This document shows positions 33,322 to 42,333 of a stretch of DNA of 64,000 nt, piece by piece (the stretch's first letter is position 1; each line of letters begins with the position of its first letter). Below the pieces are notes generated by a model, which searched no databases, had not been told where the DNA came from, and was given only the letters and a program-made list of their open reading frames with translations. The position numbers and the translations under genes are program-made. This DNA is from Pseudomonas orientalis (lineage in GTDB: Bacteria > Pseudomonadota > Gammaproteobacteria > Pseudomonadales > Pseudomonadaceae): assembly GCF_002934065.1 (NCBI RefSeq), contig NZ_CP018049.1, forward strand, positions 5,702,501 to 5,766,500. The letters are read 5' to 3'.

Positions 33322-33957
33322 ATGCTTCAACAATTTCTGCATGACTTCGGCTACTTTGCCCTCTTCCTCGGCACGTTCTTCGAAGGCGAGACCATCCTCG
33401 TACTCGCAGGCTTCCTGGCGTTTCGTGGATACATGGATATCAACCTGGTAGTGGTCGTTGCCTTCTTCGGCAGCTACGCCGGCGACCAGCTTTGGTACTA
33501 CATGGGGCGCAAGCACGGCCGCAAGTTGCTGGCGCGCAAACCGCGCTGGCAATTGATGGGCGACAAGGCGCTGGAGCATATCCGCAAGCATCCGGATATC
33601 TGGGTACTGAGCTTTCGCTTCGTCTACGGTTTGCGCACGGTCATGCCCGTGGCGATTGGCCTGTCCGGCTACCCGCCCCTGCGCTATCTGATCCTTAACG
33701 GTATTGGTGCAGCGATATGGGCGGCAGCGCTGGGGGCTGCGGCCTACCACTTCGGCGCAGTGCTCGAAGGCATGCTCGGCAGCGTCAAGAAATACGAGCT
33801 GTGGGTGCTGGGCGCCTTGCTGGTGCTGGGTTTTGGCCTGTGGCTGCGACGCCGCTTCAAGAATGCCCGCATCGCCCGCGAGGCATGCGCCGAGGCCAAG
33901 GCTCGGCGCGCTGCCGAACCCGCGCCGGTCGAAACGCCTAAGACGCCAGACGCGTAA
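33322..33957 (+). CDS. DedA-family inner-membrane protein
   Basis: 211 residues, four to five membrane helices. DedA hallmarks: FEGETILVLAGFLAFRG near residues 20-36, GSYAGDQLWYYMGRKHGRK, and RFVYGLRTVMPVAIGLSG. Members carry out undecaprenyl-phosphate or phospholipid scrambling; the exact substrate here is not known. The tail (ARRAAEPAPVETPKTPDA) is hydrophilic. Ends 20 bases inside the convergent sterol-desaturase-like gene. Confidence 0.93.
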   Translation: MLQQFLHDFGYFALFLGTFFEGETILVLAGFLAFRGYMDINLVVVVAFFGSYAGDQLWYYMGRKHGRKLLARKPRWQLMGDKALEHIRKHPDIWVLSFRFVYGLRTVMPVAIGLSGYPPLRYLILNGIGAAIWAAALGAAAYHFGAVLEGMLGSVKKYELWVLGALLVLGFGLWLRRRFKNARIAREACAEAKARRAAEPAPVETPKTPDA

Positions 33958-35173
33958 GCCGGCCCCTGCAGCAGTAGAGGCCGATCACGCTGAGCGCGCT
34001 GTAGCTCGCCAGGCCCAGCCAGCCCAGGTTGCCGGCGGGCCACAGGCCGACCCACGGGGCCAGCCCTACCAACGGCACATTCAGCCCCAGGCGCACCCAC
34101 TCGGCCTTCAGCGCCCACGGGCGATTCTCCAACGCGACCCCCAACGTGAACAGCCCCAACGCCATCGCACCCCAGCCCAGGACCAGCGCCTCCGTGGGCA
34201 GACCTTCGCCGATATTCATCAGATAGCTGCCAAACCCCACGTAAACTGCGAATTGCAGCGCGACATAAACCTGTTGCCGTCTGTCCAGCGGCACCTCGAA
34301 TTTGCGGAACCGGGCCAGGTCCGGCTTGGCCAGCGGATACTTGGCTTTGACGTCTGCGGGGCGCCAGCCGGTGCGCATAAACCAGATGCGCAGCTTGTCC
34401 CAGTGGCTTTCAGTACGGCGGGCGTCGTTCCACAGCTGCGCATAAAACTGCAGGTTCGCCCACAGCGGGTTCCAGCTGGCCAGGGGCGTGGTCACACCGA
34501 AGATCACCGGCTCGTTGTCATCTTCCTCCTGGAACGTGCCGAACAGCCGATCCCAAAAAATGAACACCCCGCCATAGTTGCGATCCATGTAGAGAGCGTT
34601 CTGTGCGTGGTGGGCCCGATGATTGGACGGGGTGACGAAGAACCATTCGAACCAGCCGAGCTTGGGAACGTGACGTGTATGGACCCAGAATTGATACAGC
34701 AGGTTGAGCGAAGCCACGCTGATGAATACCACCAACGGCACACCGAGCACGGCCAGGGGCAGGTAGAAGATCCAGCTCAGCAAGAAGCCGGTGCTGGTCT
34801 GACGCAGCGCGGTGGTGAGGTTGTAGTCCTCGCTCTGGTGGTGCACGGAGTGCGCAGCCCAGAGGATATTGCGCTCATGGCCCATGCGATGCAGCCAGTA
34901 ATAGCAGAAGTCGTAGAACACGAATGCAAACACCCAGGTCCAGGCACTCCGGGCCGACAACTCGATCAGCGCCAGGTGCTTGAGGGCGAACGCATAAGTC
35001 AAAAGGCCCACACCTTTGGTCAGCAACCCGGTCGTGGTGGACAGCACCCCGGTGCTGAGGCTGTTGATGGCATCCGCCACTCGATAGTTGCGCGCACCGC
35101 GCCAGCGGTCGGCCAGCAGCTCAACCACGATCAACGCAATGAAAAACGGTACCGCGTAAGGCACGAAGTCCAT
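33938..35173 (-). CDS. Sterol desaturase / fatty-acid hydroxylase superfamily membrane enzyme
   Basis: 411 residues, about six to eight membrane helices. The di-iron histidine boxes are seen: HRMGHE, HSVHHQSE and SNHRAHHA, in order HX3H, HX2HH, HX2HH. Closest in arrangement to alkylglycerol monooxygenase/TMEM195-like members, which have a long C-terminal hydrophobic domain as here. Substrate (sterol-like, lipid, ether lipid) unknown. Alone on the minus strand between dedA (overlapping 20 bases) and elbB. Confidence 0.9.
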   Translation of the reverse strand: MDFVPYAVPFFIALIVVELLADRWRGARNYRVADAINSLSTGVLSTTTGLLTKGVGLLTYAFALKHLALIELSARSAWTWVFAFVFYDFCYYWLHRMGHERNILWAAHSVHHQSEDYNLTTALRQTSTGFLLSWIFYLPLAVLGVPLVVFISVASLNLLYQFWVHTRHVPKLGWFEWFFVTPSNHRAHHAQNALYMDRNYGGVFIFWDRLFGTFQEEDDNEPVIFGVTTPLASWNPLWANLQFYAQLWNDARRTESHWDKLRIWFMRTGWRPADVKAKYPLAKPDLARFRKFEVPLDRRQQVYVALQFAVYVGFGSYLMNIGEGLPTEALVLGWGAMALGLFTLGVALENRPWALKAEWVRLGLNVPLVGLAPWVGLWPAGNLGWLGLASYSALSVIGLYCCRGRLTRLAS

Positions 35174-35288
35174 GGGCTAGTCCGGTCTTTTTTTGTTACA
35201 GCAAGATTAGGGGCAGTGGCGTGAGTTCCCATTGGCAACAGGTTACAAATTAGTAGACATTTAACGCCATGAATCAGGAGAAATGCCC

Positions 35289-35954
35289 ATGAGCAAAAAG
35301 ATTGCAGTGATCCTTTCCGGCTGTGGCGTGTACGACGGCGCAGAGATCCAGGAAAGCGTGATCACCCTGCTGCGCCTGGATCAGCGCGGCGCTCAAGTGG
35401 AATGTTTTGCGCCGGATATTGCGCAATTGCATGTGATCAACCACCTCACCGGCGAAGAAATGCCCGAATCGCGTAACGTGTTGGTCGAGTCGGCGCGAAT
35501 CGCCCGGGGCGCGGTCAAGGATATTGGTGAAGCCGACGCTGCCGACTTCGACGCACTGATCGTGCCCGGAGGGTTCGGCGCGGCGAAGAACCTGTCGAAT
35601 TTCGCCGTGGAAGGCGCCGGCTGCAGCGTCAACCCACAAGTCCTGGCATTGGCCGAAGCCTTTGCCGAAGCCGGCAAGCCTGTGGGGCTGATCTGCATTT
35701 CCCCTGCCCTGGCCGCGAAAATCTACGGCCCAGGCGTGACCTGCACCATCGGCAACGATGCCGACACTGCAGCTGCCCTGGACAAAATGGGTGCCACCCA
35801 CCAGGAATGCACGGTCGAGGACATCGCCGAGGACACCGCGCGCAAGCTGGTGAGTACGCCGGCGTATATGCTGGGCAAGAACATCAGTGAGGTGGCGTCG
35901 GGCATCAATAAACTCGTGGACCGGGTACTGGAACTGACCCACGAAAACGACTGA
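35289..35954 (+). CDS. elbB: Isoprenoid-biosynthesis-associated glyoxalase ElbB
   Basis: 221 residues, DJ-1/PfpI superfamily. Glyoxalase (glutathione-independent) activity is known for E. coli ElbB. Nucleophile Cys in LICISPA with Glu in the upstream acid position (DGAEIQES); VPGGFGAAKNLS is a family signature. ATG 35289 is preferred over 35283 because AGGAG lies eight bases before it. Confidence 0.95.
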   Translation: MSKKIAVILSGCGVYDGAEIQESVITLLRLDQRGAQVECFAPDIAQLHVINHLTGEEMPESRNVLVESARIARGAVKDIGEADAADFDALIVPGGFGAAKNLSNFAVEGAGCSVNPQVLALAEAFAEAGKPVGLICISPALAAKIYGPGVTCTIGNDADTAAALDKMGATHQECTVEDIAEDTARKLVSTPAYMLGKNISEVASGINKLVDRVLELTHEND

Positions 35955-35965
35955 CGCTTTCTTTC

Positions 35966-36065
35966 TGTAGGAGCGAGCTTGCTCGCGAAGAACCTGAGAG
36001 CGCCGTGTTCATCCAAAGTGCCCGCGTTATCGTTGACGTTCTTCGCGAGCAAGCTCGCTCCTACA
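35966..36065. repeat. REPIN, family 2 (TGTAGGAGCGAGCTTGCTCGC)
   Basis: Two identical 28-base arms in inverted orientation (35966-35993 and 36038-36065) beginning TGTAGGAGCGAGC, each with its own GCGAGC(TT)GCTCGC palindrome, around a 44-base spacer. Its right arm overlaps the yaiI stop codon. Between convergent genes. Confidence 0.93.
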
Positions 36066-36516
36066 AGGGCTTCATCAAACGGGTAAGCAGGCGGTCCAGC
36101 GCGTTGGCAAACGCCTGCTTGTCTTTTTCACCATGGGGCGGTGGCCCACCGCCCATCTGGCCTTGCTCACGCAGATCGGTAAACAGATTACGCACTGCCA
36201 GGCGTTCGCTCATGTTCGCCGGGCTGAACTCCTTGCCTCGTGGGTCAAGGGCCGTGACGCCTTTCTTCACCAGCCGATCAGCCAAGGGCACGTCGCTGCA
36301 GATCACCAGTTCGCCAGGCACCGCGTGCTCAACCAGATAATCATCGGCTGCGTCAGGGCCGCTGGGCACCACGATCAGTTTCACACAAGAAAAGCCCGGC
36401 TTGATCTGGCTCTGCCCCGCCACCAGCACCACCTCGAATTGACGCTTGAGGGCGAACTTCACCACTTGGTCCTTTGCCGCCCTAGGGCAGGCGTCAGCGT
36501 CGATCCAGACCCGCAT
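36061..36516 (-). CDS. YaiI/YqxD family (DUF188) protein
   Basis: 151 residues. PIN-like DUF188 fold: starts MRVWIDADACPRAAKD with acidic pair D6/D8, then VICSDVPLADRLVKKGV and LDPRGKEFSPANM; family members are of unknown function, possibly nucleases. The last codons LMKPL and stop TAG are formed at a REP arm (TAG at 36061-36063). It starts 3 bases after the FTR1 gene stop, so it is the second gene of that operon. Confidence 0.93.
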   Translation of the reverse strand: MRVWIDADACPRAAKDQVVKFALKRQFEVVLVAGQSQIKPGFSCVKLIVVPSGPDAADDYLVEHAVPGELVICSDVPLADRLVKKGVTALDPRGKEFSPANMSERLAVRNLFTDLREQGQMGGGPPPHGEKDKQAFANALDRLLTRLMKPL

Positions 36517-36518
36517 AG

Positions 36519-38414
36519 TCAGCTCGCCGCCCTTTGCTTCTCAGCCAGGCGACTGCGGCCATACAGCACCACGATCGCCAGTATCGCCACGGCCTGCGCA
36601 CTCAACGAATACGCATCGGCATGAATACCCAGCCAGTCAAAGTCAAAAAACGCCACCGGCCGCGTACCAAAGATGCCCGCCTCTTGCAGCGCCTTGACGC
36701 CATGCCCGGCGAACACCACCGACAGCGCGCACAACAGCGCCGCGTTGATGCCGAAGAACAGCGCCAGCGGCAGCTTCGCCGAACCGCGAAGAATTACCCA
36801 GGCGAGGCCCACCAGCAGCACCAGAGCGGTGGCGCCACCCGCCAGCACCGCGTCGTGCCCGGCCGGGCCGGCTTGCAGCCACAGGGTTTCGTAAAACAGG
36901 ATCACTTCGAACAGTTCGCGGTACACCGAGAAGAATGCCAGCAGCGCAAAACCAAAGCGCCCACCGCCGCCCACCAGGCTGCTCTTGATGTAGTCCTGCC
37001 AGGCTGCGGCGTGGCGCCGATCGTGCATCCAAACGCCCAGCCACAGCACCATCACGCTGGCAAACAGCGCCGTGCAGCCTTCCAGCAATTCACGCTGGGC
37101 GCCACTGACATCAATCACATACGCCGCCAGCGCCCAGGTGGCCAAGCCGGCCAACAGCGCCAGGCCCCAGCCGACGTTGACGCTGCGCACCGCCGATTGC
37201 TGGCCGGTGTTACGCAGGAAGGCCAGGATCGCGGCGAGCACCAGGATCGCTTCCAGGCCTTCGCGCAGCAGGATCAGCAAGCCGGAGATGTAGCTCAACG
37301 ACCAACTCAGGCCGTCGCCGCCGAGCAAGCCGGCAGACTCACCGAGCTTGCCCTTGGCCACGTCCAGGCGCTGTTGCACCTGCTCGATCGGCAGGCCGTC
37401 CTGCAATGACTGCCGATAGGCCATCAGCGCCTTCTCGGTGTCCTTGCGCACATTGGCGTCGACGTTATCCAAAGAGCTTTCCACCAGCTCGAAGCCTTCC
37501 AGATAAGCGGCTACCGACAGGTCATAGGCTTGTTCGTGGTCGCCGTTACGGAACGCGGCCAGGCTTTTGTCCAGGGTGGCGGACGTGTAATCGAGCAACT
37601 GCGCCGGGCCACGCTTGACCTGCGGCGGTTGTGCACGCTGGGCGCGGAAGGTCGCCGCCGCCGCAGGGCCGTCTGCCGCCAGCACTTCGTTGGGCGTCTG
37701 GCGCGCCAGATCGGCAAGGTTGAACGGCTGTTCGCTCTTGGCCGCAGCCGGGTCCGCCGTGAAACCTGCGATGTAAGTGGCGAGGTCCCAACGTTGACGG
37801 TCATCCAACTGATCGGCAAAGGACGGCATGTCGGTGCCTTCGACACCCAGGCCCAGGGTATTGTAGATCGCATACAGGCTCAGGCGATCCAGGCGCGTGG
37901 CATCGCGCAGGTTGGCGGGCGGCGGGGTCATGCCCACGCTGGCCGGGCCATCGCCGGCGCCGGCAGTCCCGTGACAGACCGAACAGTGCTGGGCGTAGAG
38001 CGGCGCGCCGCGTGTCGGATCCGGTGTGATGGCCGGGGCTTGGCTGACTTCATACGCCACGGCCAGCTTGGCGCCCAGCTGACGCGCCTGATGGGCCACC
38101 GTTGCGCCGTCTGCATGGGCGGTGACTACCGCCAGCAACTCATCGACGCCTTTTATCAACTCGGCGCGTTCGGGTTTATCCGGCAAATCAGCCACCAGGC
38201 CCTGCAACACGCCAAGAAACTCCACCTGCTCGCGATATTCCGAGTCGTCCACCACCTTGCCCGCCTCTACCGTCGGCGGGTAGTCGGCACCGATGTAATC
38301 CAGCAAATGCAGCGCCTGCGGGGCGCCTTCGGCGGTCGCGGCCCATAGATTGAAGCTGCACGACATCAGCGCCGGCAACAGCAGCCACGCAAGGAAGCGG
38401 AAAGGGGCAGTCAT
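36519..38414 (-). CDS. Cytochrome c / FTR1-family iron permease fusion
   Basis: 631 residues. Signal peptide (1-28), helical periplasmic segment, then a c-type cytochrome domain (heme motif C144SVCH148, axial Met in GTDMPSF, M196), then an FTR1 iron permease with seven membrane helices. FTR1 iron motifs: REGLE (384-388) and RELFE (499-503), with a third RELLE at 441-445. Oxidation of Fe2+ coupled to uptake is the known FTR1 principle; a built-in heme could take electrons, which is an inference. Such fusions are known in Proteobacteria. No Fur box seen. Operon with the YaiI-family gene. Confidence 0.92.
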   Translation of the reverse strand: MTAPFRFLAWLLLPALMSCSFNLWAATAEGAPQALHLLDYIGADYPPTVEAGKVVDDSEYREQVEFLGVLQGLVADLPDKPERAELIKGVDELLAVVTAHADGATVAHQARQLGAKLAVAYEVSQAPAITPDPTRGAPLYAQHCSVCHGTAGAGDGPASVGMTPPPANLRDATRLDRLSLYAIYNTLGLGVEGTDMPSFADQLDDRQRWDLATYIAGFTADPAAAKSEQPFNLADLARQTPNEVLAADGPAAAATFRAQRAQPPQVKRGPAQLLDYTSATLDKSLAAFRNGDHEQAYDLSVAAYLEGFELVESSLDNVDANVRKDTEKALMAYRQSLQDGLPIEQVQQRLDVAKGKLGESAGLLGGDGLSWSLSYISGLLILLREGLEAILVLAAILAFLRNTGQQSAVRSVNVGWGLALLAGLATWALAAYVIDVSGAQRELLEGCTALFASVMVLWLGVWMHDRRHAAAWQDYIKSSLVGGGGRFGFALLAFFSVYRELFEVILFYETLWLQAGPAGHDAVLAGGATALVLLVGLAWVILRGSAKLPLALFFGINAALLCALSVVFAGHGVKALQEAGIFGTRPVAFFDFDWLGIHADAYSLSAQAVAILAIVVLYGRSRLAEKQRAAS

Positions 38415-38504
38415 GAATGAATCTCAAGTGGAAATACGAAGTAACACTATTGTTGAGCTTTAACGGATTTGACTCAAGGTGTTATTTCGTCACGCCACAA
38501 AACC

Positions 38505-38598
38505 AATGTGGGAGGGGGCTTGCCCCCGATGGCGGTGGGTCAGCCGATATACTCATCAACTGACCCACCGCTATCGAGGGCAAGCCCCCTCCCACATT
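38505..38598. repeat. REPIN, family 1, between lysE-like gene and FTR1 gene
   Basis: AATGTGGGAGGGGGCTTGCC on the left, CAAGCCCCCTCCCACATT on the right, with GATGGCGGTGGGTCAG and GACCCACCGCTATC inside. Located in the 201-base gap upstream of the FTR1 gene and downstream of the LysE-family gene, both on the minus strand. Confidence 0.92.
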
Positions 38599-38615
38599 TG
38601 CTTCGGTTTCTTCAG

Positions 38616-39248
38616 TCAGGCCGTGGCGCGATGCAGGCTGGCGAGGAAACCGGCGGCGCCGACGAACAGCCCGGCGAACGTGCGGTTTACGCGCTTCTGC
38701 TGCTTGGGCGAGCGCAGCAGGCGCAGGACTTTCGAGGCCAGCCCTGTGTAACCGGCCATCACGATCATGTCGACGCTGATCATCGTCGCGCCAATGATCA
38801 GGTACTGAATCGCCAACGGCGCCTGCGGATTCACGAACTGCGGCAATACCGCGAGCATGAACACCAGCGCCTTGGGGTTGCTGGCGTTGACCAGGAACCC
38901 GCGGAACATCATCGCCAGCGGCTTGCCGATCGGACGTATCGCCGCGTCATCGCTCATGTCCAGCGGCAAGGCGCGCCATTGCTTGATGGCCAGGTACACC
39001 AGGTACGCCACCCCGAACCATTTGATCGCGTAGAACGCGGTCGATGACGTCGCCAGAATCGCCCCCAGGCCGCCCGCCACCACGGCAATCTGCATCGCCA
39101 GGCCCAGCTGCAGGCCAATGGCGTTCCAGTAGCCGCGTACAAAACCGTATTGCAGGCCGCTGGACATCGAGGCGATGGCGCCTGCGCCGGGGGAAAGGGA
39201 AATGATCCAGCTGGCCACGAGAAAAGCCAGCCACGTGTCGAGTGCCAT
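38616..39248 (-). CDS. LysE/RhtB family amino-acid exporter
   Basis: 210 residues, about six membrane helices. RhtB/LysE hallmarks: SWIISLSPGAGAIASMSSGLQYG at residues 13-35, LVYLAIKQWRA, and NASNPKALVFMLAVLPQF. Exports amino acids such as homoserine, threonine or lysine; the substrate cannot be fixed. ATG 39248 lies after a short leader with GGTG. Monocistronic by context. Confidence 0.93.
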   Translation of the reverse strand: MALDTWLAFLVASWIISLSPGAGAIASMSSGLQYGFVRGYWNAIGLQLGLAMQIAVVAGGLGAILATSSTAFYAIKWFGVAYLVYLAIKQWRALPLDMSDDAAIRPIGKPLAMMFRGFLVNASNPKALVFMLAVLPQFVNPQAPLAIQYLIIGATMISVDMIVMAGYTGLASKVLRLLRSPKQQKRVNRTFAGLFVGAAGFLASLHRATA

Positions 39249-39335
39249 AGCACACCTCGAAAGGGAGTTTGTGGTTGTGCCTTAAGCTAACTCCGGCGAC
39301 CAAAGGCTGGCTATAAATTTTTACAAAATGCGACT

Positions 39336-39908
39336 CTAGCGGTCGCCAGGGAACACGTGCGTACCAGGCCAGCGCCGTACCGAACGCTGGAAGAACAAGC
39401 TGTTGGGCACTTGCACCATCGCACTGTCGGTGCCGGCCTCCTGCACCTCGATCAGCGTGGTATAGAGCAGATTGATCGCCACCACGCGCCCCTTCACGCC
39501 GGGCTTGTCGACGGTGTCCACCAGTTCGACGATATCGCCGAGGCGAAACGGACCCACGGTGAAGATCAAAATGGCGCACAGCAAATTGGACAGCACGGAC
39601 CACATGGCGAAGAACGCCACTGCCGCCACGGCCACAAAGCCTGACAGCGCCGTCCACAGCACCGTGGCAGATACACCCAGGCGGCCCAACACGAAGATCA
39701 GCGCGCTGCCCATGATCAGCCAGCGCAGGCCACCGCGCAGCGGCATCAGCAACTGCGGCGGGAACGGGTAGCGCTCACCCAGGCGCGTCAGGCCTTTGGC
39801 GACAAAACGCTGGGCAAGGTAGCCGGCCAGCAGGATCAGCAGGATTTGCACGCCGATCCACACGGGTTCAATCCACTGCGCCGGCAAGGGCAGTTGCAAC
39901 GCTTCCAT
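39336..39908 (-). CDS. MscS-family mechanosensitive channel (short)
   Basis: 190 residues, about half the length of E. coli MscS. Three membrane helices then the beta domain (GPFRLGDIVELVDTVDKPGVKGRVV) ending in VQVPNSLFFQRSVRRWPG. The C-terminal alpha-beta domain that forms the vestibule is missing. Similar short proteins exist in other pseudomonads, so this is probably not a truncation. Overlaps the stop of the ABC-F gene by 1 base (TGATG), hence coupled to it. Confidence 0.85.
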   Translation of the reverse strand: MEALQLPLPAQWIEPVWIGVQILLILLAGYLAQRFVAKGLTRLGERYPFPPQLLMPLRGGLRWLIMGSALIFVLGRLGVSATVLWTALSGFVAVAAVAFFAMWSVLSNLLCAILIFTVGPFRLGDIVELVDTVDKPGVKGRVVAINLLYTTLIEVQEAGTDSAMVQVPNSLFFQRSVRRWPGTHVFPGDR

Positions 39909-41818
39909 CAGGACAGCGCCTCAAGCTGCGCTTGCAGGGTTTCGAGCAATTCGAGGGCTTCCATCCAGGACTCCTCCAATTGCCCTTCGCGCACCTTGAG
40001 CCTGGCCTGTTCGGCCAGCAAGTCACGCAGTTCATCCTTGCGCGCGGCCTCATACACGGCGCTGTCGCCCAGGCTGGTTTCGATTCTGGCCAGGCGCTCA
40101 TGCACCTTGCCCAGCTCGGCCTCCAGCTTGTCGGCTTCGCGCTTGTGCGGGGCCAACTGCTGACGCAGTGCGGCGGCGGCCTGGCGCTGGGCTTTCTTGT
40201 CGGTCTTGTCCGGGTTGACCGGGGTGTTGCTCACCGGCGCATTGCGCAGACGATAGTCAGTCAGCCAGCGGGCGTAGTCGTCCAGGTCGCCATCAAACTC
40301 TTCGACCTTGCCATCGGCCACCAGCAGGAAATTATCGGTGGTGCTCTTGAGCAGATGGCGGTCGTGAGACACCACCAATACTGCACCGCTGAACTCCTGC
40401 AGGGCCATGGTCAGCGCCAGGCGCATTTCCAGGTCCAGGTGGTTGGTCGGTTCGTCGAGCAGCAACAGGTTCGGACGGTCCCATGCAATCAGGGCCAGGG
40501 CCAGTCGGGCTTTTTCACCACCGGAGAAGTTCAGCACCGGCTCGTCGATGCGCGCACCACGGAAGTCGAAGCCTCCGAGGAAGTCGCGCAGGGTTTGCTC
40601 GCGTTCGCTCGGCGCCAGGCGCTGCAGGTGCAACAACGGGCTGGCCTTGGCATCGAGCGAGTCCAGTTGATGCTGGGCGAAGTAACCCACCACCGTGTTC
40701 TCGCCACGGGTCAGGCGCCCGGCCAAAGGCTCAAGCTCGCCCGACAGATTCTTGATCAGCGTCGACTTGCCCGCGCCGTTAGGCCCCAGCAAACCGATCC
40801 GCGCACCGGGTATGAGCTGCAGCTTGACCTTCTCCAGGACGGTCTTGTCGCCATAACCCAGGCGCGCATCCGACAGGTCGAGCAGGGGGCTGGAGATTTT
40901 CACCGACTCACGGAACACAAAGTCGAACGGCGAATCGACGTGGGCCGCCGACAGCTCTTCCATGCGCTCCAGGGCCTTGATCCGGCTCTGGGCCTGGCGG
41001 GCCTTGGTGGCCTGGGCCTTGAACCGGGCGATGTAGCTTTCCATGTGCGCGCGCTGCGCCTGTTGCTTCTCGAACGCTTGCTGCTGCTGAGCCAGACGCT
41101 CGGCACGGGCGCGCTCGAAGGCGGTATAGCCGCCACGATAGAGCGTGATTTTCTTCTGTTCGACATGGGCGATATTGTCGACCACGGCGTCGAGGAAATC
41201 CCGGTCGTGGGAAATCAGCAACAAGGTGCCCTGATAGTTCTTGAGGAAGTCTTCCAGCCACAGGATCGCATCGAGGTCCAAGTGGTTGGTCGGTTCGTCG
41301 AGCAGCAACAGGTCCGAGGGACACATCAGCGCCTGGGCCAGGTTCAGGCGCATGCGCCAGCCGCCGGAGAAGTCGGCGACCGGGCGATCCATCTGTTCGT
41401 TGGTAAAACCCAGGCCGGCCAGCATCTTGCGGGCGCGGGCATCGGCGGTGTAGCCGTCGGCGCTGTCGAGTTCCGAGTGCAGGCGGGCCTGGGCGGCGCC
41501 ATCCTGGGCTGCTTCCGCCGCGGCGAGGTCGTGCTGTACCTGGCGCAGACGCAGGTCGCCATCGAGCACGTAGTCGATCGCAATGCGGTCCAGGGTGTCG
41601 ATCTCCTGGCGCATATGGGCGATGCGCCAGTCGGCCGGCAGCAGGCAGTCCCCGGAATCCGGAGTCAGCTCACCCAGCAACAGGGCAAACAACGTGGATT
41701 TGCCGGCGCCATTGGCACCGATCAGGCCGGCTTTGTGACCGGCGTGCAGGGTCAGCTCGGCATCTTCAAGAAGACGTTGCGGGCCACGCTGTAATGTTAG
41801 GCTTTGAAGTCGGATCAT
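39908..41818 (-). CDS. ABC-F ATPase (YheS/Uup type)
   Basis: 636 residues from ATG 41818; the in-frame extension to 42115 has no ABC-F similarity and overlaps another gene. Two ABC domains with Walker A GANGAGKST and GPNGAGKST, signatures FSGGWRMR and FSGGEKARL, Walker B LLLDEPTNHLDL twice. Linker with Arg/Gln-rich helix between, and a Lys/Arg/Glu-rich C-terminal coiled coil. ABC-F proteins act at the ribosome on stalled or difficult translation. Most like YheS. Confidence 0.95.
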   Translation of the reverse strand: MIRLQSLTLQRGPQRLLEDAELTLHAGHKAGLIGANGAGKSTLFALLLGELTPDSGDCLLPADWRIAHMRQEIDTLDRIAIDYVLDGDLRLRQVQHDLAAAEAAQDGAAQARLHSELDSADGYTADARARKMLAGLGFTNEQMDRPVADFSGGWRMRLNLAQALMCPSDLLLLDEPTNHLDLDAILWLEDFLKNYQGTLLLISHDRDFLDAVVDNIAHVEQKKITLYRGGYTAFERARAERLAQQQQAFEKQQAQRAHMESYIARFKAQATKARQAQSRIKALERMEELSAAHVDSPFDFVFRESVKISSPLLDLSDARLGYGDKTVLEKVKLQLIPGARIGLLGPNGAGKSTLIKNLSGELEPLAGRLTRGENTVVGYFAQHQLDSLDAKASPLLHLQRLAPSEREQTLRDFLGGFDFRGARIDEPVLNFSGGEKARLALALIAWDRPNLLLLDEPTNHLDLEMRLALTMALQEFSGAVLVVSHDRHLLKSTTDNFLLVADGKVEEFDGDLDDYARWLTDYRLRNAPVSNTPVNPDKTDKKAQRQAAAALRQQLAPHKREADKLEAELGKVHERLARIETSLGDSAVYEAARKDELRDLLAEQARLKVREGQLEESWMEALELLETLQAQLEALS

Positions 41819-41868
41819 AATGGCGGCGGAGTCTACCAGCTTCGTTGACCGCTGGCTTGGGTGTGAAT

Positions 41869-42333
41869 ATGTGCGCTGACCTGTGGAGCTTTGCCCTTTC
41901 GACTTATGCCCGCCCCGGTGTGGAGGCTGCTTGCCTGCGGTTGCAGGAGCATGGCGCGGATGTGTGCCTGCTGTTGTGTGGTGCGTGGCTGGAGCAACGT
42001 GGCGTGGCGCGGCTGCCCGAGCGCGTTGCGGCGCTGCAACAGCTTGCGCGGCCGTGGCGAACGCGTGTCGTCGAACCCTTGCGAGAGATGCGTGTGCAAT
42101 GGCGGGCGATGGCACAACAGGATGCGCAATTGGCCGAGTTACGAGAACACGTCAAGGCGCTGGAGCTGGAGGCCGAGCGAGCCTCGCTGACGCGCCTGGA
42201 AGCGCTTGCACAGACATGGCCAACCAACGAGGTGACAGGCCGACATGAATGGCTTGAAAGCCTGGCGACCGAAGCCGCCAACCTTGACCACAACGCGCTG
42301 CAGCAGCTGCGCGTCGTGGTCACCCGCGCTTAG
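41869..42333 (+). CDS. TIGR02444-family protein
   Basis: 154 residues from ATG 41869 (MCADLWSFALSTYARPGVE..., the family start). A helical protein with LRLQEHGADVCLLLCGAWLEQRGVA as a typical segment; function unknown. Stands next to algP in pseudomonads. Its last 4 bases overlap the end of the convergent algP. Confidence 0.85.
   Translation: MCADLWSFALSTYARPGVEAACLRLQEHGADVCLLLCGAWLEQRGVARLPERVAALQQLARPWRTRVVEPLREMRVQWRAMAQQDAQLAELREHVKALELEAERASLTRLEALAQTWPTNEVTGRHEWLESLATEAANLDHNALQQLRVVVTRA

Noticed and set aside
39336..39908. Short MscS as a truncated pseudogene
   Set aside because: It has an intact start, the complete pore and beta domain, and is coupled to the ABC-F gene; similar short forms exist in relatives, so I treat it as a real short channel.
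41821..42115. N-terminal extension of the ABC-F protein to 42115
   Set aside because: The added 99 residues are low-complexity Ala/Arg/His, overlap the TIGR02444 gene on the other strand, and precede a perfect family start MIRLQSLTLQ at 41818.
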